From the NCBI GenBank assembly GCA_022828595.1, contig JAKGHH010000005.1, forward strand, positions 52,633,655 through 52,697,654: 64,000 bases of DNA, read 5' to 3'. Positions within the stretch are counted from its first letter, which is position 1. Each line of letters opens with the position of its first letter. Position numbers and translations under genes: made by a program. Of this stretch, positions 11,990 through 23,600 are shown piece by piece. The notes beneath the pieces were generated by a model. The model was not told the origin of the DNA and did no database searches. It saw only the letters and a program-made list of their open reading frames with translations. Origin of the DNA: Nelumbo lutea (taxonomy: Eukaryota; Streptophyta; Magnoliopsida; Proteales; Nelumbonaceae).

Positions 11990-13172
11990 ATGCAGAAAAG
12001 GGGGGTTTGGGGAAAGGAGGGGCCATGTAACGTGGACAACCTTTCTTTATAGTATAGATGTACGTGAGTCAATGATAAACGTACATCTTGGGCTGTACAC
12101 AAATTTTTTATGTCATTCTGGTTGAATTTGGCGAATTCACAAGGGCGCCCCACAGAGTGTGACTCATACTCACCCCACAACACAATCAAACCATGTATTA
12201 GGAACATCTCTCCATGGCAAGTATGGGAGATGTTCAAAATGCAAGCTGAGATATGCATGTGGGGCACGTGCAGGGTGCCGATCTGAACTCAAATAAGAAA
12301 CAATTAGCATCCCTTTAGTTCCTAGTCAGAATTGGAAATTGAATCCGAATGATCTATTCTCCTTGTGTAATTGGTCCAAACAGATCGGAATCAAAACAAG
12401 AATGGCTGGAATGGGGTTTCATTCCCAAGGGAGGGGAGGGAATGATAATTCTCTCAAATATTGGGGAATGCTATTCCATCATGAATGGGGATCATATTCC
12501 AATTCTATCCAACCAAACTGTTGGAATTGGAATGGACCATTCTCAGATTCCAGACCCCTTTTCTCGTATACCTAACGGACCCTTAAAACCAATGTGGAGA
12601 TAAAGGACTTACCGATGATGAACAAGAAGCATCCAAGCTCTATTGGCTATGCCTACTTGAAGAGGAATATATATATATATATATATCAAATGGATCGCTA
12701 AGTAGGTGGGTTTATGCTTTATGTTTTTGTTAATTTATCATGGATCCAATGTATGCCAAAAAAAGAGCTAATTGGAGGGTCATCAGATTGCTGCGTTAGG
12801 TACAACATCCACCAGCTTAGCCCTATCTTGGTGAACACACAGCTGTCCATTTCCTACCACCATAAAAATTACGGAGAAGTACGGATACACATGATGCAAA
12901 ATTCTGAATTCCAGCCTCTCCCTACTACGAGCCTCTCTCCCCCTCTATAAACCACATCCTGCCCTTGAATTTGGCATCAATTCATGGTTAGGATGCATTC
13001 CCCCTGTACTTTGGGGCTATAAAATTCTGATATGGGCTGATTGGTTATTCTTCCTAAAAATTATATGGAAAGGATCTAACTACTGTTGGCTAAGCGAAAC
13101 CCAAGACTATCATCTTAGGGTTTCGATTTGTGGCACCATGTTTGAGGGGACATTGCAGCAAAACCTTCATCA
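11990..13172. other. Intergenic stretch with two dispersed repeats and an (AT)n run
   Basis: Bases about 12310-12590 are rich in ggaatgg/ccattcc motifs and resemble the MITE-like segment in ADH intron 1. An (AT)n run lies at 12669-12686. Bases about 12890-13045 (gaattccagcctctccc..cctctataaaccacatcctgcc..gcatcaattcatg..gcattccccctgtacttt) match, in inverse orientation, bases about 55318-55465 inside ADH intron 1. ORFs between 12339 and 12950 have no support as genes. Confidence 0.6.
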
Positions 13173-13673
13173 CAATGTTTTAAAAACCTATATGGAGGCT
13201 GACCCACTTTTGCCTTCGGATCACAGGTCACTGGTTCAATCATCCGGGTTGAATGGGTTAGACCGTGCCACATCATCATATATGTGTGTGTATAAGCATG
13301 TATTTTATCATTAAAAATGTATAATTATTTTTGAGATATAATATATGTATATATAAATATTATTTTATATTTAATTTATACTTTTGATTGAGCTTTTAAT
13401 TTTTTTATTTGTAAAAAATGTTAAAAATTGCAATTTGAGGCTCAAAAAAAGGGTTTTTTTAATGAAAGTAGTAGGGCAAGTTGGCATTTTGGGACACATA
13501 GATCTCAAAAAAGTTATCCAAGATAAAAAGAAAGATCATACCAATCAGACACTAGAATGCAAAGTTATGGCCTCCAAAAGTTTGCACATACATTGAGTGA
13601 CCAACCTTCGACTAATCGAGTTGAACGGATCAACAGTTCAATTAACCAGATCAACATTGGGTTGAAAACATTT
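13173..13673. mobile_element. Probable hAT-like MITE (gttttgaaaac family)
   Basis: The left end caatgttttaaaaacc and the right end gggttgaaaacatt are imperfect inverted repeats enclosing AT-rich sequence with ggttgaa..ggttaga and gagttgaacgg motifs, as in the element at 5505. The flanking 8 bp (cttcatca and ttccacca) match only partly, so the edges are approximate. Confidence 0.5.
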
Positions 13674-13969
13674 TCCACCATGTAAATATCAAACTGGTGT
13701 TCCTATTATCACACTCCTACATGAAATTCTAGGTTTGTTTGGCATTTTTACATATAAATTTTAATGAGAATGTGAATCATCCAACCCAAACATCCTACCA
13801 ATAATCATTTATAACCTTACATTAGGGTTGCCAATGGATTCAAAACTTGGATATACCTAGATACAAATTTGATTTGTTAACATTTGGATCTGAATCAAAT
13901 CTTACCCTTTCGGTCAATCTTCATTTTACTTAAATTAATAATCAGATTTGATTATTGCATATGAACTAA

Positions 13970-14097
13970 GACTTTGTTTGGTTTGAAGGAAAAAGTAGGA
14001 AAAGGAAAGGAAAGGTAGGGAAACCTTTACAAATCTTGTATGGATTTCCCTACCGTTCCCTTCCCTCTTGATCTTTTCCTTCAAAACAAACATAGCT
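13970..14097. mobile_element. Tourist-like MITE with TAA duplication
   Basis: A 128-bp foldback: gactttgtttggtttgaagg at the left pairs with ccttcaaaacaaacatagct at the right, with further pairing inside (ggaaagg..ttccctaccgttccc). It is flanked by TAA at 13967-13969 and 14098-14100, the 3-bp TSD of PIF/Harbinger elements. Confidence 0.78.
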
Positions 14098-14119
14098 TAA
14101 ACTAAAAATTATCAATTTG

Positions 14120-14700
14120 ACGTAATGCATGAATCGAGGTTGTAGTCAGATAGTCCTTGCCAATAGGGTGGAGCCACGCTTCAAGACATGTGATCAAGAA
14201 AGGATGTCAGAGGCCCGAGGAGTTATCCCTGGGTAAGCACTCCGATGCTCAAGTCAGTAGGAGGTGGTGGATGGTTGGGCCGAGCAATAAGGGTGCTGGT
14301 CCGAGCAAAGTAACAATATGGGTGTCAAAAGTTAGAATCCCTTACCTTGAGCGGAGAATACCTCTTTATAGCTGAAGGTCCATATCTTGGTTAGATTGGA
14401 CTTCTGGGATTTCCGGGATGAGATTAACTGCCAAGGTCTTTGGGATAGAGCCCTATTCTCCAACGAAGTTGTCCTCCTTTCTCCTTCTATCTGTAGTTGT
14501 GCTTATCCGCATAACACGTAGTTGACGTGGCTGAGAGGATAAGATGGAGGGATATAGTAATAACGTAGCACGATCGGGGCCGTGGAATCGATGCATGCCA
14601 CAGAGCTGGCCGTACCATACCAACGTGGCTGGATTGATCGGGTGATGACTAAACGGCCACGTGTCTCTTAAATCCAACTCAGCCATGACCGGAATAGTTA
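14120..14700 (-). mobile_element. LTR-like fragment, minus orientation
   Basis: Read on the minus strand there is a TATA motif (agctataaagagg, about 14363-14375), followed downstream by gcatcggagtgcttacccag and cctcgggcctctgacatcc. A closely similar cttaagcatcggagcgaccc string lies in the solo LTR at 42709-43758, also after a TATA motif, so this looks like the promoter and R-U5 part of a related LTR. No internal domain and no TSD were found. Confidence 0.5.
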
Positions 14701-15765
14701 ATAAATTGAACTAGATATGAATATGATATTGCACTTCATGAATAATTAAATGTTATCAATAAAATTAACTACTACTTAGGGTCTTGGGAGGGAGGGATTA
14801 ACTGTATATCGACCTAACGTTTAACTTTTTTCTCTTTTTGTAAAAAGCATTTTTTTTTTCAAAGTAAACTCTCTCATACAAATTAAAACCAACTTTTTCA
14901 CACTTGTCATCCGAATATTTTATTTACCATCATAACAAGCAATGACCCCAACACTTTTAATAAACATACAAAATTCAAACCGACTTTATTATAATTAGAT
15001 ATGCATATAAGCAAATTGATGAATTGGGATCATTGTATCAAGAACAAAACGATCCGATACTATTCATTCAGCCCTACATTGTATTCGTTATAATGTTGTC
15101 AGGCTCAAACCAGACCAAACAAGCTGATCGACCTCCCAAACTATAAATTGGCACCCGAAGTAGTATTTTGGTATCTAATTCGTAGAATTTGACATGGCCA
15201 AACTCACTCTATTTACACATGTTTCAACGTGTTATATGCTCTAGAATTCATCCTTCTGAGCTTATTTCGGTACAAGTTAGTTTTATAAGATAATTCATAA
15301 TCAATTTTAATTTTTCTTTTCTATAATTTTCGTTTGAATGAAATGAATGGTTGAAGCATTGAACTCTTGATCCGGACATCAATATGGTTTTTGGGTAGTA
15401 AAATTTTGATGAGGTTGGGACTGCCAAACATGTTAGTTAAGGAGGTGTTTGGTATAACTTTACATTGCTGTTGCAGTTTGGGTTGATCAATACAAATTTG
15501 AGAGTGAAATATTTTTTTTTATTTGAAATGTTTTAAAAGTGTTTCTCACATTCATACATTTTTCTAATTGATCGAAATTACACTCACATACACGATGTCG
15601 TAATACATATTTACAAATATGTGTTAATTAATCCAAAAAGCAACACAAACATCATTGTATCAAACACCCCCTATGTGGGTTGAGGAAGAGACTGAAATTA
15701 GTTTTTTTTTTTTTTTTTAACGTGCAGAATTGAGCCAACTCACTCATTCAGATCGACCTTGAGAT
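14701..15765. other. Intergenic stretch, nothing recognised
   Basis: AT-rich sequence without supported ORFs. Bases about 15450-15670 (ggtgtttggtataactttacattgc..catcattgtatcaaacacccc) have inverted ends like a small MITE, but no TSD is evident. Confidence 0.4.
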
Positions 15766-15891
15766 ATGAGAGACCATTATTCAGTGATCGAACAATGTTC
15801 GATTTGTTTTATTGACGTTACAATTACAGTCTACGTTCACACGCGCGTACATTTTACGTTCATGTTTTGGATGACGGTGGTTTTATTAAGT

Positions 15892-15897
15892 CCACGC
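15892..15897 (-). promoter_or_regulatory. Probable poly(A) signal of GRP2
   Basis: AATAAA on the minus strand, 184 bp past the GRP2 stop, within the conserved tgcgtgga..t.aataaaa block shared with GRP3 and GRP4. Confidence 0.5.
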
Positions 15898-16080
15898 AGA
15901 CTCATACAAAGGGAAGTAGTGACTACTGGCTACTGCAGTGACACAGACAGACTGAGAAGCATTTCTGAGAATCAGAAACACTTTAGAACTTTAGGAGTTT
16001 GTTCCTACCAGAGATAATATTAGTGGGACGTAGCCTTGTTGCTGTGGCCGGTGGGTATGAAATGGAATTACACCACCGTT

Positions 16081-16755
16081 TTACGGGCTTCGACCCCCTC
16101 CGCCACCATATCCAGAGCCATAGCCCGACCCATAGCCAGAGCCACTGCCAGAACCACCACCGCCGCCACCACCACCGCCTCCTCCTCCGCCTCCTCCACC
16201 GCTGGAACCTCCATCACCATACCCTGACCCACCACCGCTACCAAAACCATAGCCGAAACCATTGCCGGATCCACCTCCACCACCTCCACCACCTCCACCT
16301 CTTCCATAAGAGCTTCCACCTATGGTTCCTCCATTACCATACCCTGAGCCGCTCCCACTTCCTGCACCATAACCACTGCCAGTCCCCGAACCTCCTCCTC
16401 CTCCACCTCCACCTCCACCTCCGCCTCCGCCCCCACCACCCCCACCCCCACCCCCAGAACCACTGCCGCTCCCATAACCGTAACCTGAACCATCTCCCCC
16501 TCCGTCTCCACCACCCCCACCCCCACCCCCACCCCCACCTCTTCCATATCCACCACCTAATGCCCCACCATAACCATCGCCGCTCCCATACCCAGAACCC
16601 GAACCATATCCAGCGCCACCACCCGATCCTCCACCATCACCACTCCCTCCCCCTCCTCCCCCTCCCTCACCGGAAATCAGAGACCTAGCAGAGGAGGAGA
16701 GTCCAACACTAAGTAAAACAAAAAATACAACAGCTACCAACTTTACGTTCACCAT
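16081..16755 (-). CDS. Glycine-rich secreted protein, GRP2
   Basis: A single-exon ORF of 224 residues. The signal peptide is residues 1-22 (MVNVKL, a hydrophobic V/F/L core, then GLSSSA before RSLIS). It is followed almost at once by polyglycine runs broken by SGSGYGSGSGYG, GGALGGGYGRGG and GNGGTIGGSSYGRG motifs, ending GGGGRSP. The N-terminus (MVN.KLV.V.F.VLLSVGLS..ARSL) aligns with GRP1, GRP3 and GRP4, which fixes the start codon. Class: plant glycine-rich wall-type protein; the cell-wall role is inferred from the family. Shared non-coding blocks upstream and downstream link it to GRP1, 7.9 kb away on the same strand. Proline- or histidine-rich ORFs on the plus strand are shadows of the GGN repeats. 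Confidence 0.9.
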   Translation of the reverse strand: MVNVKLVAVVFFVLLSVGLSSSARSLISGEGGGGGGGSGDGGGSGGGAGYGSGSGYGSGDGYGGALGGGYGRGGGGGGGGGGGDGGGDGSGYGYGSGSGSGGGGGGGGGGGGGGGGGGGGGGSGTGSGYGAGSGSGSGYGNGGTIGGSSYGRGGGGGGGGGGSGNGFGYGFGSGGGSGYGDGGSSGGGGGGGGGGGGGGGGSGSGSGYGSGYGSGYGGGGGRSP

Positions 16756-16832
16756 GTTTACTCAAGCAGGATTGGTTGATTCACAAATGTACTCAAATGC
16801 AGAGTGAGAAATCTCATGAAACTGCAACTGGT

Positions 16833-16840
16833 TATAAATA
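16833..16840 (-). promoter_or_regulatory. TATA box of GRP2
   Basis: TATTTATA in gene orientation, within ctatttataac, about 80 bp before the ATG. Confidence 0.6.
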
Positions 16841-16996
16841 GTCAGGGTGTAGGTTTGTTGAAGCTGGTTGCCTCCACACACTCAGACTGTCCCCTCCTTG
16901 GTGTCCTAGAAATGATTATAAAATATTCAAACCTCAGTGCATTTTTTCCGAACTGCTGACAGCTATCCCGTGATCCCATCCATCACTTATTTTTGA

Positions 16997-17134
16997 CATT
17001 TGATTCAGTCCAACCAAAGTCTCCCATCAACTGCAGAGTAAGAAATGAGAACAGTTGGATTGGTACCAAACCTAGGGTAATTGTGGGCCTTTTTGACTTT
17101 TAGGCCCAAACAAAGACCCAAATGGCTGAGTCAC
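16997..17134 (-). promoter_or_regulatory. Conserved upstream block of GRP2
   Basis: aaagtctcccatcaactgca and gcctttttgacttttaggcc match the block upstream of GRP1 in sequence, order and spacing. The sequence on either side is much less similar, so these segments stand out as conserved. Confidence 0.5.
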
Positions 17135-17669
17135 TTGTAAATGAGATCTCAATTGTAGGCCAGTGAACCCTGAATTCTTGATTAACTGTGTACGGCGGCT
17201 ATACAAATTGAGGTGAATCAATCGACGAATAGGGTTCATAACTATTTGTCTTTTCGATCAATGTGATTAGTGATTAGTGATATAGACTAAGTATGGATTA
17301 GGAAGAGGCTTAAAGGCGTGACCACTTTGCTAGTAGGTAATTAAGTATTTGGTTTCTAGAAGGCAATCTTCAGTGCATGTCACTTTATTGGAGTTAGGTT
17401 TCTGATTGCGTTTTAGAACATGTGACCTCTTAATTAATTTAGGAGGTCAAAGAATTAAAGCAAAGACCACCTTCCAAATATAAGACGCGTGGTGATGATT
17501 TTTGAGAGTAATATAATATGATCTTTGCCAAAACTTAAACTATTAACAACTTTATATAAATTGCCTACGACCTACCTCTTCAATAATTCTAGAGAACCAA
17601 TTAATGAAAAATGTACGTTTATCGACAGTTGTTATTTTATAATGTTGGGAAAATGTTCAATAATTATTT
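17135..17669. other. Intergenic stretch upstream of GRP2
   Basis: AT-rich, no supported ORF, nothing recognised. Confidence 0.5.
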
Positions 17670-18146
17670 CGAGTGATAATTTTGTCATCAAACTTTAAAA
17701 TACCGTTATCCAATACTTAAACTTTTAAAATGTGATAATTCAGTATCGAAGTTTTTAAAATGTGACAATTTAGTATTTGTCTTAATTAGTCCGTTAATAA
17801 ACTCTGTTAAGTGACAAAAATACCTTTTAAAAGTCATCTAATTATCTTTATCAACCATCCAAACATTGATAAAAAACTGAATAGTCCCAAATCTTACCTT
17901 TTTCTATTCAAAAACGTTTGTGACTATTTAGAAGAATCTAGAATTTGGGATTATTTATTTTATTGTCAATGTTTGGATGGTTGATAAAAAGAAGTAGATG
18001 GCATTCTTAGGGCATTTTTGATTTTTCAAATGTCACTTAATGGCTGATTAACGAATAGATTAACGGAAGGTACTGGATTATCACATTTTGAAAGTTTTGG
18101 TACTAAATTATCGTATTTTAAAGTTTGGGAACCAAATTGTCACTCG
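17670..18146. mobile_element. Foldback TIR element, ~477 bp
   Basis: The left arm starts cgagtgataattttgtcatc, continues through caaactttaaaatac and runs to atcaaccatccaaacattga. The right arm is its inverted complement ending ttgtcactcg, with matching blocks in the same order over more than 200 bp. Almost the whole element can fold on itself. It is non-coding, and the flanks give no clear TSD. Probably a Mutator-like foldback MITE. Confidence 0.8.
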
Positions 18147-18578
18147 ATTGTGAATTATTTTGTTGTGAGTTTCAGAAACAAAAGAAAACCAACTTTTTTG
18201 AAAGCAAATTGATTCTTAATACAAAAACATTAAAAATATGTTCTTGGTAATTCAGGACCGAATTGGTTTGCCTAATGCAAGGATCAGATCATTGTTCTAG
18301 TTTTAGGTTTGTTTTCTCTTGGCTTGTATGAGCGTGGATTGAGAATGCGGTGGAGAGTTTTTATTATTTTTTTGATAATGGTTAATTAAAATTAAGGTGG
18401 TTACTGATGAAGGAAGATTTGATCAGACCTCATAGTTACGCAACACGTGGCAAAGGTGACAGCTCGGCACAAAAGTACGCCTAAGGCGCGAGCACCAAGG
18501 GGAGAAACCACCAGTCCGAACTCCCTACTAGGGGCCCGAACCCACCCTTGGCCCCAAACCAGACAGTAATTCGAACTA

Positions 18579-18892
18579 GCCTGCATGTAACAGTTCAAGA
18601 CTTACTTTGCCGAACTGGCATGCCTTGTAACAGTTCGGGTACACCTCACCGAACTGGCCTGCTTTATAACAGTTCGGGTACACCTCGCCGAACTAGCCTA
18701 CTTTATAACAGTTCGGGATACACCTCGCCGAACTAGCTTGCTTTATAATAGTTCAGGATACACCTCGTCGAACTGGCCTGCTTTATAACAGTTCAGGATA
18801 CACCTTGCCGAACTGGCCTGCTTTATAACAGTTCGGGATACGCCTCGCCGAACTGACCTGCCCTATAGCAATACAGGACATACCTCCGAACT
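18579..18892. repeat. 40-bp tandem array inside the LTR, about 8 units
   Basis: The consensus unit starts ctgctttataacagttcggg and continues atacacctcgccgaactggc. Adjacent units create a palindrome, ccgaactg..cagttcgg, at every junction. The last unit (ccctatagcaatacagg) is degenerate. The same array occurs in the 3' LTR. Confidence 0.92.
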
Positions 18893-19210
18893 CAAGACTT
18901 CGCCTCGCTCACCACTCCACCACATCGCCTTCAGGGCACCAAAACCAAACAAACCGTACTATGCCTGAAACCGAGGAAGTTCGTACCCTAGGGCGGCGCA
19001 CCTGATCGACTTGGGATCTGACGCTTGATGGTCGCACTCCAAACGGCCACCTACCACCGCCTCCTGAACTGCCATCTCCAGTTAGAGTGACTGTTCCGAC
19101 AAAAGGCAGTGACGGTTCTGCCCCAGCAGAAAGGACGACACCCGAACTGACAAATGCAAGGGTCATCATACCCGACCTGACAAGGGCTTTGGAGCGAGTG
19201 CGCGAAGTGA

Positions 19211-19220
19211 TTATAAAAGG
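19211..19220 (+). promoter_or_regulatory. LTR TATA box
   Basis: ttataaaagg, followed by a C-rich segment. It is at the same place in the 3' LTR (about 27391) and the solo LTR (about 49197). The LTR of copy 2 has ttattaaagg instead. Confidence 0.7.
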
Positions 19221-19423
19221 CCCCCTACCCCCAACAACAAGGTATGTGAACTTTGCGTCATCTGGTCTATACTTTGCCTTTGAGAGATTGCTAACTTGAG
19301 CTTCAGAGTTATCTCACCGGGTTCCCCCGGAGTTCCCTCATTTTTCCCGTTTTAGGCTCCCCGTCGCTCCAGCTCAGAGGCAAAGCCGTTGACAGCTAAG
19401 ACCGGCCGGATCATGCTCCATCA

Positions 19424-19443
19424 ATTAGCGTCGTCTGTGGGAA
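19424..19443 (+). other. Putative primer-binding region of Tat copy 1
   Basis: attagcgtcgtctgtgggaa directly follows the 5' LTR; the same position in copy 2 reads attcgcgtcgtctatgggaa. A gcgtcgtctgtgggaa string after the LTR is common in plant gypsy elements. I cannot name the tRNA. Confidence 0.55.
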
Positions 19444-19453
19444 TGCTTCCAAA

Positions 19454-21146
19454 ATGGCCTCCTCCAACAGTGCCGGACGTGGAACAGAAACGACTACTAC
19501 CGGAGAGCAACTCCATGTTCCAGTGGTGTGCATTGGGCAGTTCACCATCCCCCTTTCAGTGGATGGGATCCCAAGTTTGAATGTGCCACAGGTGGTGGCA
19601 CCTCTGAACACTCCTTCGTTGAACATTCCTCTTCCACTCCCCATTGAAACGAACTTCGCGGAACCAACTGCTGTCCCACTGGCAGCCCGCCAAAACCAGC
19701 TAGATGATCTAATGCAATGCATGCGGGCAATGCAGGCCCAAATGTGGCAATTCCAGCAGCACCAACTCCAGCAACACCAGGTGTTGCACCACCTCTCCCA
19801 ACACCATTATCAACAATAGTTCCCTCAGCTACCCTTGAACTAGCCATTGCTCCCCCTCCGATACCCTGTTTCAAAGCCGGTCAAGGCCTCCCCTCAAGGT
19901 GGATGACCTCACCAAGGAGAGGCTTCCCGACCACAGAACCCCCCTAATAGTCAGGCCTCATTCCCGGGCCGAAAGCAAAGAAAGATCACCCCCGCCTCGC
20001 AGCTCGCGGTGGGTCAGGAACCTCGCCCACGAAGTCACCCCGGCGCTCCAAGCCCGAATTCCCACTCACGGAAAACCACTTCAGCGCCTTAGCAGCAGGC
20101 CAGCATTCCGGGCCCATCGAGCTCGGCAACACGGAGGCCAGTAGTGCCAGCACCAAGCCCACTCAAAGAAGGCGCCAGCGAAGTTGCCGAACTGCTACCC
20201 GTGTGCTACCCGAGCTTAGAGGCAAGGAAGAAACAAGCTCGGGCGAGGTAAAAACCATCCCCATTCTCTCAGTTCCTTCCTCCCTTTCAGCAAAACTTCT
20301 GGCAATCCCCTTGCCTAGAGATTTCAAACTACCATATCTGGACAAGTATGATGGGTCCTTTGACCCCAACGACCACGTCGACGCGTTCCAGTTGCAAATG
20401 CACCTCGCTAGGGCCAACGAGTCATGCATGTGCGTGGCCTTCACCACCACCTTCAGAGGGGTGGTCCGTACCTGGTACCGGAACCTTGCTTCCGGGTCAA
20501 TAAGAACTGGGCCCAATTCGTGCAGATCTTCACCGCGCACTTTGTTACCAGCAAGAGGTGCCCCAGAACCGAGGAAAGTATCTTCGGGGTAATCCAAAGA
20601 GAGGGAGAACCCATCCGGAGCTACATCAAGCAGTTCAATGAAGCATGCTTGCAGATCCCTCGGTTAGACCCCACAGTACAGCTCGCCGCGGCCAAAAGAG
20701 GGGTGACACACAAAGAATTCAAATGGCACATGGTGGCCTGCCAGCCCGCAACCGTAGCCAACTTCCTCAAGCTCGTGAACAAGTTTATGAGAACAGAGGA
20801 AGAGATCAACCAGAGAGCTGAAGGCGGGGTTGAAAAAAGAAAAAGAGAAGGCGAGCCCTCCAACCCCGGCGACGGAAGAAGCCAGAACCGAGAGGCGAAG
20901 CTTAGCCAGCCGTCCTGAGCTCCCTTAGCAGTTCGGACGGATTACACGCGATTGAACACAAGGAGGACCGAGATCCTGATGACGATCAAGGACGCCCCCT
21001 ACATAAAGTGGCCACCTCGGCTGAAGAGCAACCCCAATGAGAGGAACAAAAATTTATATTGTAGTTTTCATAAAGATCACGGTCATAGCACCGAGCAATG
21101 TAATAATCTCCGCGACGAGATAGAGGGACTTATCCGTCGCGGGTAA
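19454..21146 (+). pseudogene. gag of Tat copy 1, decayed
   Basis: The ATG at 19454 opens a 121-codon reading frame (MASSNSAGRG..), rich in Q, P and L. The retrotransposon gag core follows at about 20203-20918, split between two frames by a shift near 20500; recognisable segments are KYDGSFDPNDHVDAF, FRGVVRTWYRNL, EGEPIRSYIKQFNEA and THKEFKWHMV. A stop at about 20917 precedes a segment with a zinc-knuckle-like YCSFHKDHGHSTEQCNNLR (20952-21146). Gag would form the virus-like particle. The same order and stop position occur in copy 2. Confidence 0.85.
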
Positions 21147-21239
21147 AATTTTGTACATTATGACAATAGTAATAAAGCGGGTCGGCAAGGGGAGCACGAG
21201 AAGGATGTCCCTAGCCGAGCAATAGTCCGGGGAACCATC

Positions 21240-23600
21240 TACGTGATAGTGGGTGCTTCATGTCCAAATCCACAGACCACTGCCTGCCTTTCTTTAAGGC
21301 AATCAAAGGCAAAGGGTTCGAATGGACCCGAGATTGCCGGCTCGCGTTCGACGAGCTAAAGACCTACCTCACCACAGTGCTAACCTTAGCCAGACCCGAG
21401 GAGGGTGAGGTCTTAGAACTGTACCTCTCGGCGAGTGATGAGGTGGTCAGTTCGGTACTAGTAAAGGAAGTAGATCGGTTCCAACGGCCCGTCTATTACG
21501 TTAGTAAAATTCTACAGGGAGCAGAGACGAGGTACTCGCAGATAGAAAAAATAGCCTACGCACTGGTGGTATTAGCTCGGAAACTCTGCCTGTACTTCCA
21601 AGCTCACACCGTCGTCGTCTTAACCGACAAACCCCTAAGACAAGTCTTGCTGAAGCCCAAGGTCTCCGGTAGGCTGACAAAGTGGGCCATCGAACTCAGC
21701 GAGTACGATCTTCAGTATAAACCGCGGACCGCAATTAACGCCCAAGCTTTGGCAGATTTTATCGCCGAGTGCACTTTCAGCCTCGAAGCTCCTCAACAGG
21801 TTGAACCCGAGGTCCCCAGTTCGGGCGAACCCGGAGCTCCCAAGCCAATAGAGTCTGAACCCTATGAAGTATCAGCCAGTGTGGTATCTCTCCTAGTCAG
21901 GCGAAACGCGAACTGGGATGAGGAGCCCTGGATCCTTCACGTAGATGGTTCCTCGAACCAGTAAGGCAGCGGCACTGGAATAGTCTTATGCGGCCCGGGC
22001 GGCACAAAATTGGAATACGCACTACGCTTTGAGTTCGCGGCATCTAACAACGAAGCAGAATACGAAGCACTGATAGCCGGACTGAACCTAGCGCAAAAGG
22101 TAAGAGCAAAGCACTTGGTCATCTGCAGCGATTCCCAGTTCGTGGTCAACCAAGTTACGGGCGAGTACAAAGCACGCGAGCTCTCCATGATCGCATACTT
22201 GGCGAAAGTAAAAGGGGCCCTGCTCAACTTCCAGTAACACTTCATCAGGAAAATCCCGAGGTCAGAGAACACTGAGGCTGACGCTCTGTCCCGGTTAGCC
22301 AGCACAAGCCACAACAACATGAGAGCCATGTACATAGAGGACTTACCTCGGCTTAGTATTCTCGGCGGGGTAGCTGGATCGACCCACTCGCGAGCTTCTT
22401 GCTAGATGGAACCCTCCCTGCAGAATGCAATGCGGCCAAGAGGGTGCAGCGCCAGGCAGCCAAATACGTCATAATAGACGAACGGTTGTACCGACGGTCG
22501 TACACGCTCCCCTACTTGCGTTGCTTGCGACCTGCCGAAGCTGAGTTCGTACTCCGTGACACTCATGAAGGTCTATGTGGCAGATACCTGGGGGGCAGAG
22601 CACTCACCCAAAAGGCACTTCGACAAGGATACTACTGGCCAACGGTGAAGGCAGAAGCAGTCGAGCTCGTCAGAAAATGCGATAAGTGTTAGAAGCACGC
22701 CAATATCCACCATCAGCCTGTTTTCGACCTCAAATACCTCGCCAGCCCGTGACCCTTTGCACAATGGGGTATCGACCTCCTGGGGCCATTCCCGCCAGCA
22801 ACAGGTGGGAGAAAATTCCTAGTTGTGGTAGTGGATTACTTCACGAAGTGGATAGAAGCCGAACCTCTAGCAATAGTTACGACCCGAACATAAAGAACTT
22901 CTTTTGGAAGAACATAGTATGTCGTTTCGGGTTACCTCAGGTACTAATCTCTGACAACGACAAGCAGTTCAAGGATATCAAGTTCCAAGAGTGGTGCCAG
23001 AACATGGGGATTCGATAGAACTTCACATCAGTCGCACACCCACAAGCAAATGGTCAGACGGAAGTTATGAATAGAGCTACCCTGTGCGGACTGAAAGCAC
23101 GTCGAGATCGAGCTAAGGGATTGTGGGCTGAAGAGCTACCAAGCGTTTTATGGGCTCACCGAACTACAAAAAAAATCACCACGGGAGAAACCCCCTTCAA
23201 CCTCACCTACGACACTGAAGCAGTGATCCCGGCGAAAATCGAAGTACCAACATTGTGACTAGAAACATACGACGATCGAACAAACGGAGATGAGTTATGT
23301 ACCAACCTTGACCTACTGGACGAGGTAAGGGACCTCGCGCGCATCCGGACAGCGGCCTACCAACAGCAGGTAGCTCGCTACTACAATGCCAGAGTAAAGC
23401 AGCTAAGCTTTTGGGTCGGCGACCTGGTCCTTCGTAAGATTATGGTGCCCAAATCCGGCGTGGGCAAACTTGGACCAAACTAAGAAGGGCCTTATAAAGT
23501 AAAGAGAGTGCTCGGGGGGGGGCATATGAACTCGAAACCTTAGAAGGCAAACAAGTACCTCGAGCATGGAACATTGTTAACTTGAGGTGATACTACCTAT
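21240..23600 (+). pseudogene. pol remnant of Tat copy 1: RNase H, second RNase H, integrase
   Basis: The RT-linked RNase H begins at 21260 (FFKAIKGKGFEWT..; ..VYYVSKILQGAETRYSQIEK), ending at an in-frame stop at 21961. The second, HI-type RNase H includes HVDGSSNQ before that stop and EYALRFEFAASNNEAEYEAL and ICSDSQFVVNQV after it. Integrase follows from 22399: the zinc-binding region has HEGLCGRYLGG, where the second His is Tyr, then a KCDKC pair with a stop directly after, then WGIDLLGPFPP, VDYFTKWIEAEP, LISDNDKQF and a C-terminal part to about 23588. Protease and reverse transcriptase are missing because of a deletion at about 21250. Confidence 0.88.

Larger units (their letters stand above)
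18405..19423 (+). repeat. 5' LTR of Tat copy 1
   Basis: 1019 bp, TG...CA ends. It carries a tandem array (18579-18892) of palindromic 40-bp units and a TATA box at 19211 (ttataaaagg). It aligns end to end with the LTR at 26584-27603; many of the differences are C/T or G/A transitions, as expected for old methylated DNA. Confidence 0.93.

Noticed and set aside
18579..18892. CRISPR-like appearance of the 40-bp tandem repeats
   Set aside because: The units are contiguous with no unique spacers, lie in plant LTRs, and recur in both LTRs of one element.
19717..20144. Overlapping plus- and minus-strand ORFs between the gag start and gag core
   Set aside because: They are alternate frames of decayed gag. 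The reading that matches copy 2 is split between frames.
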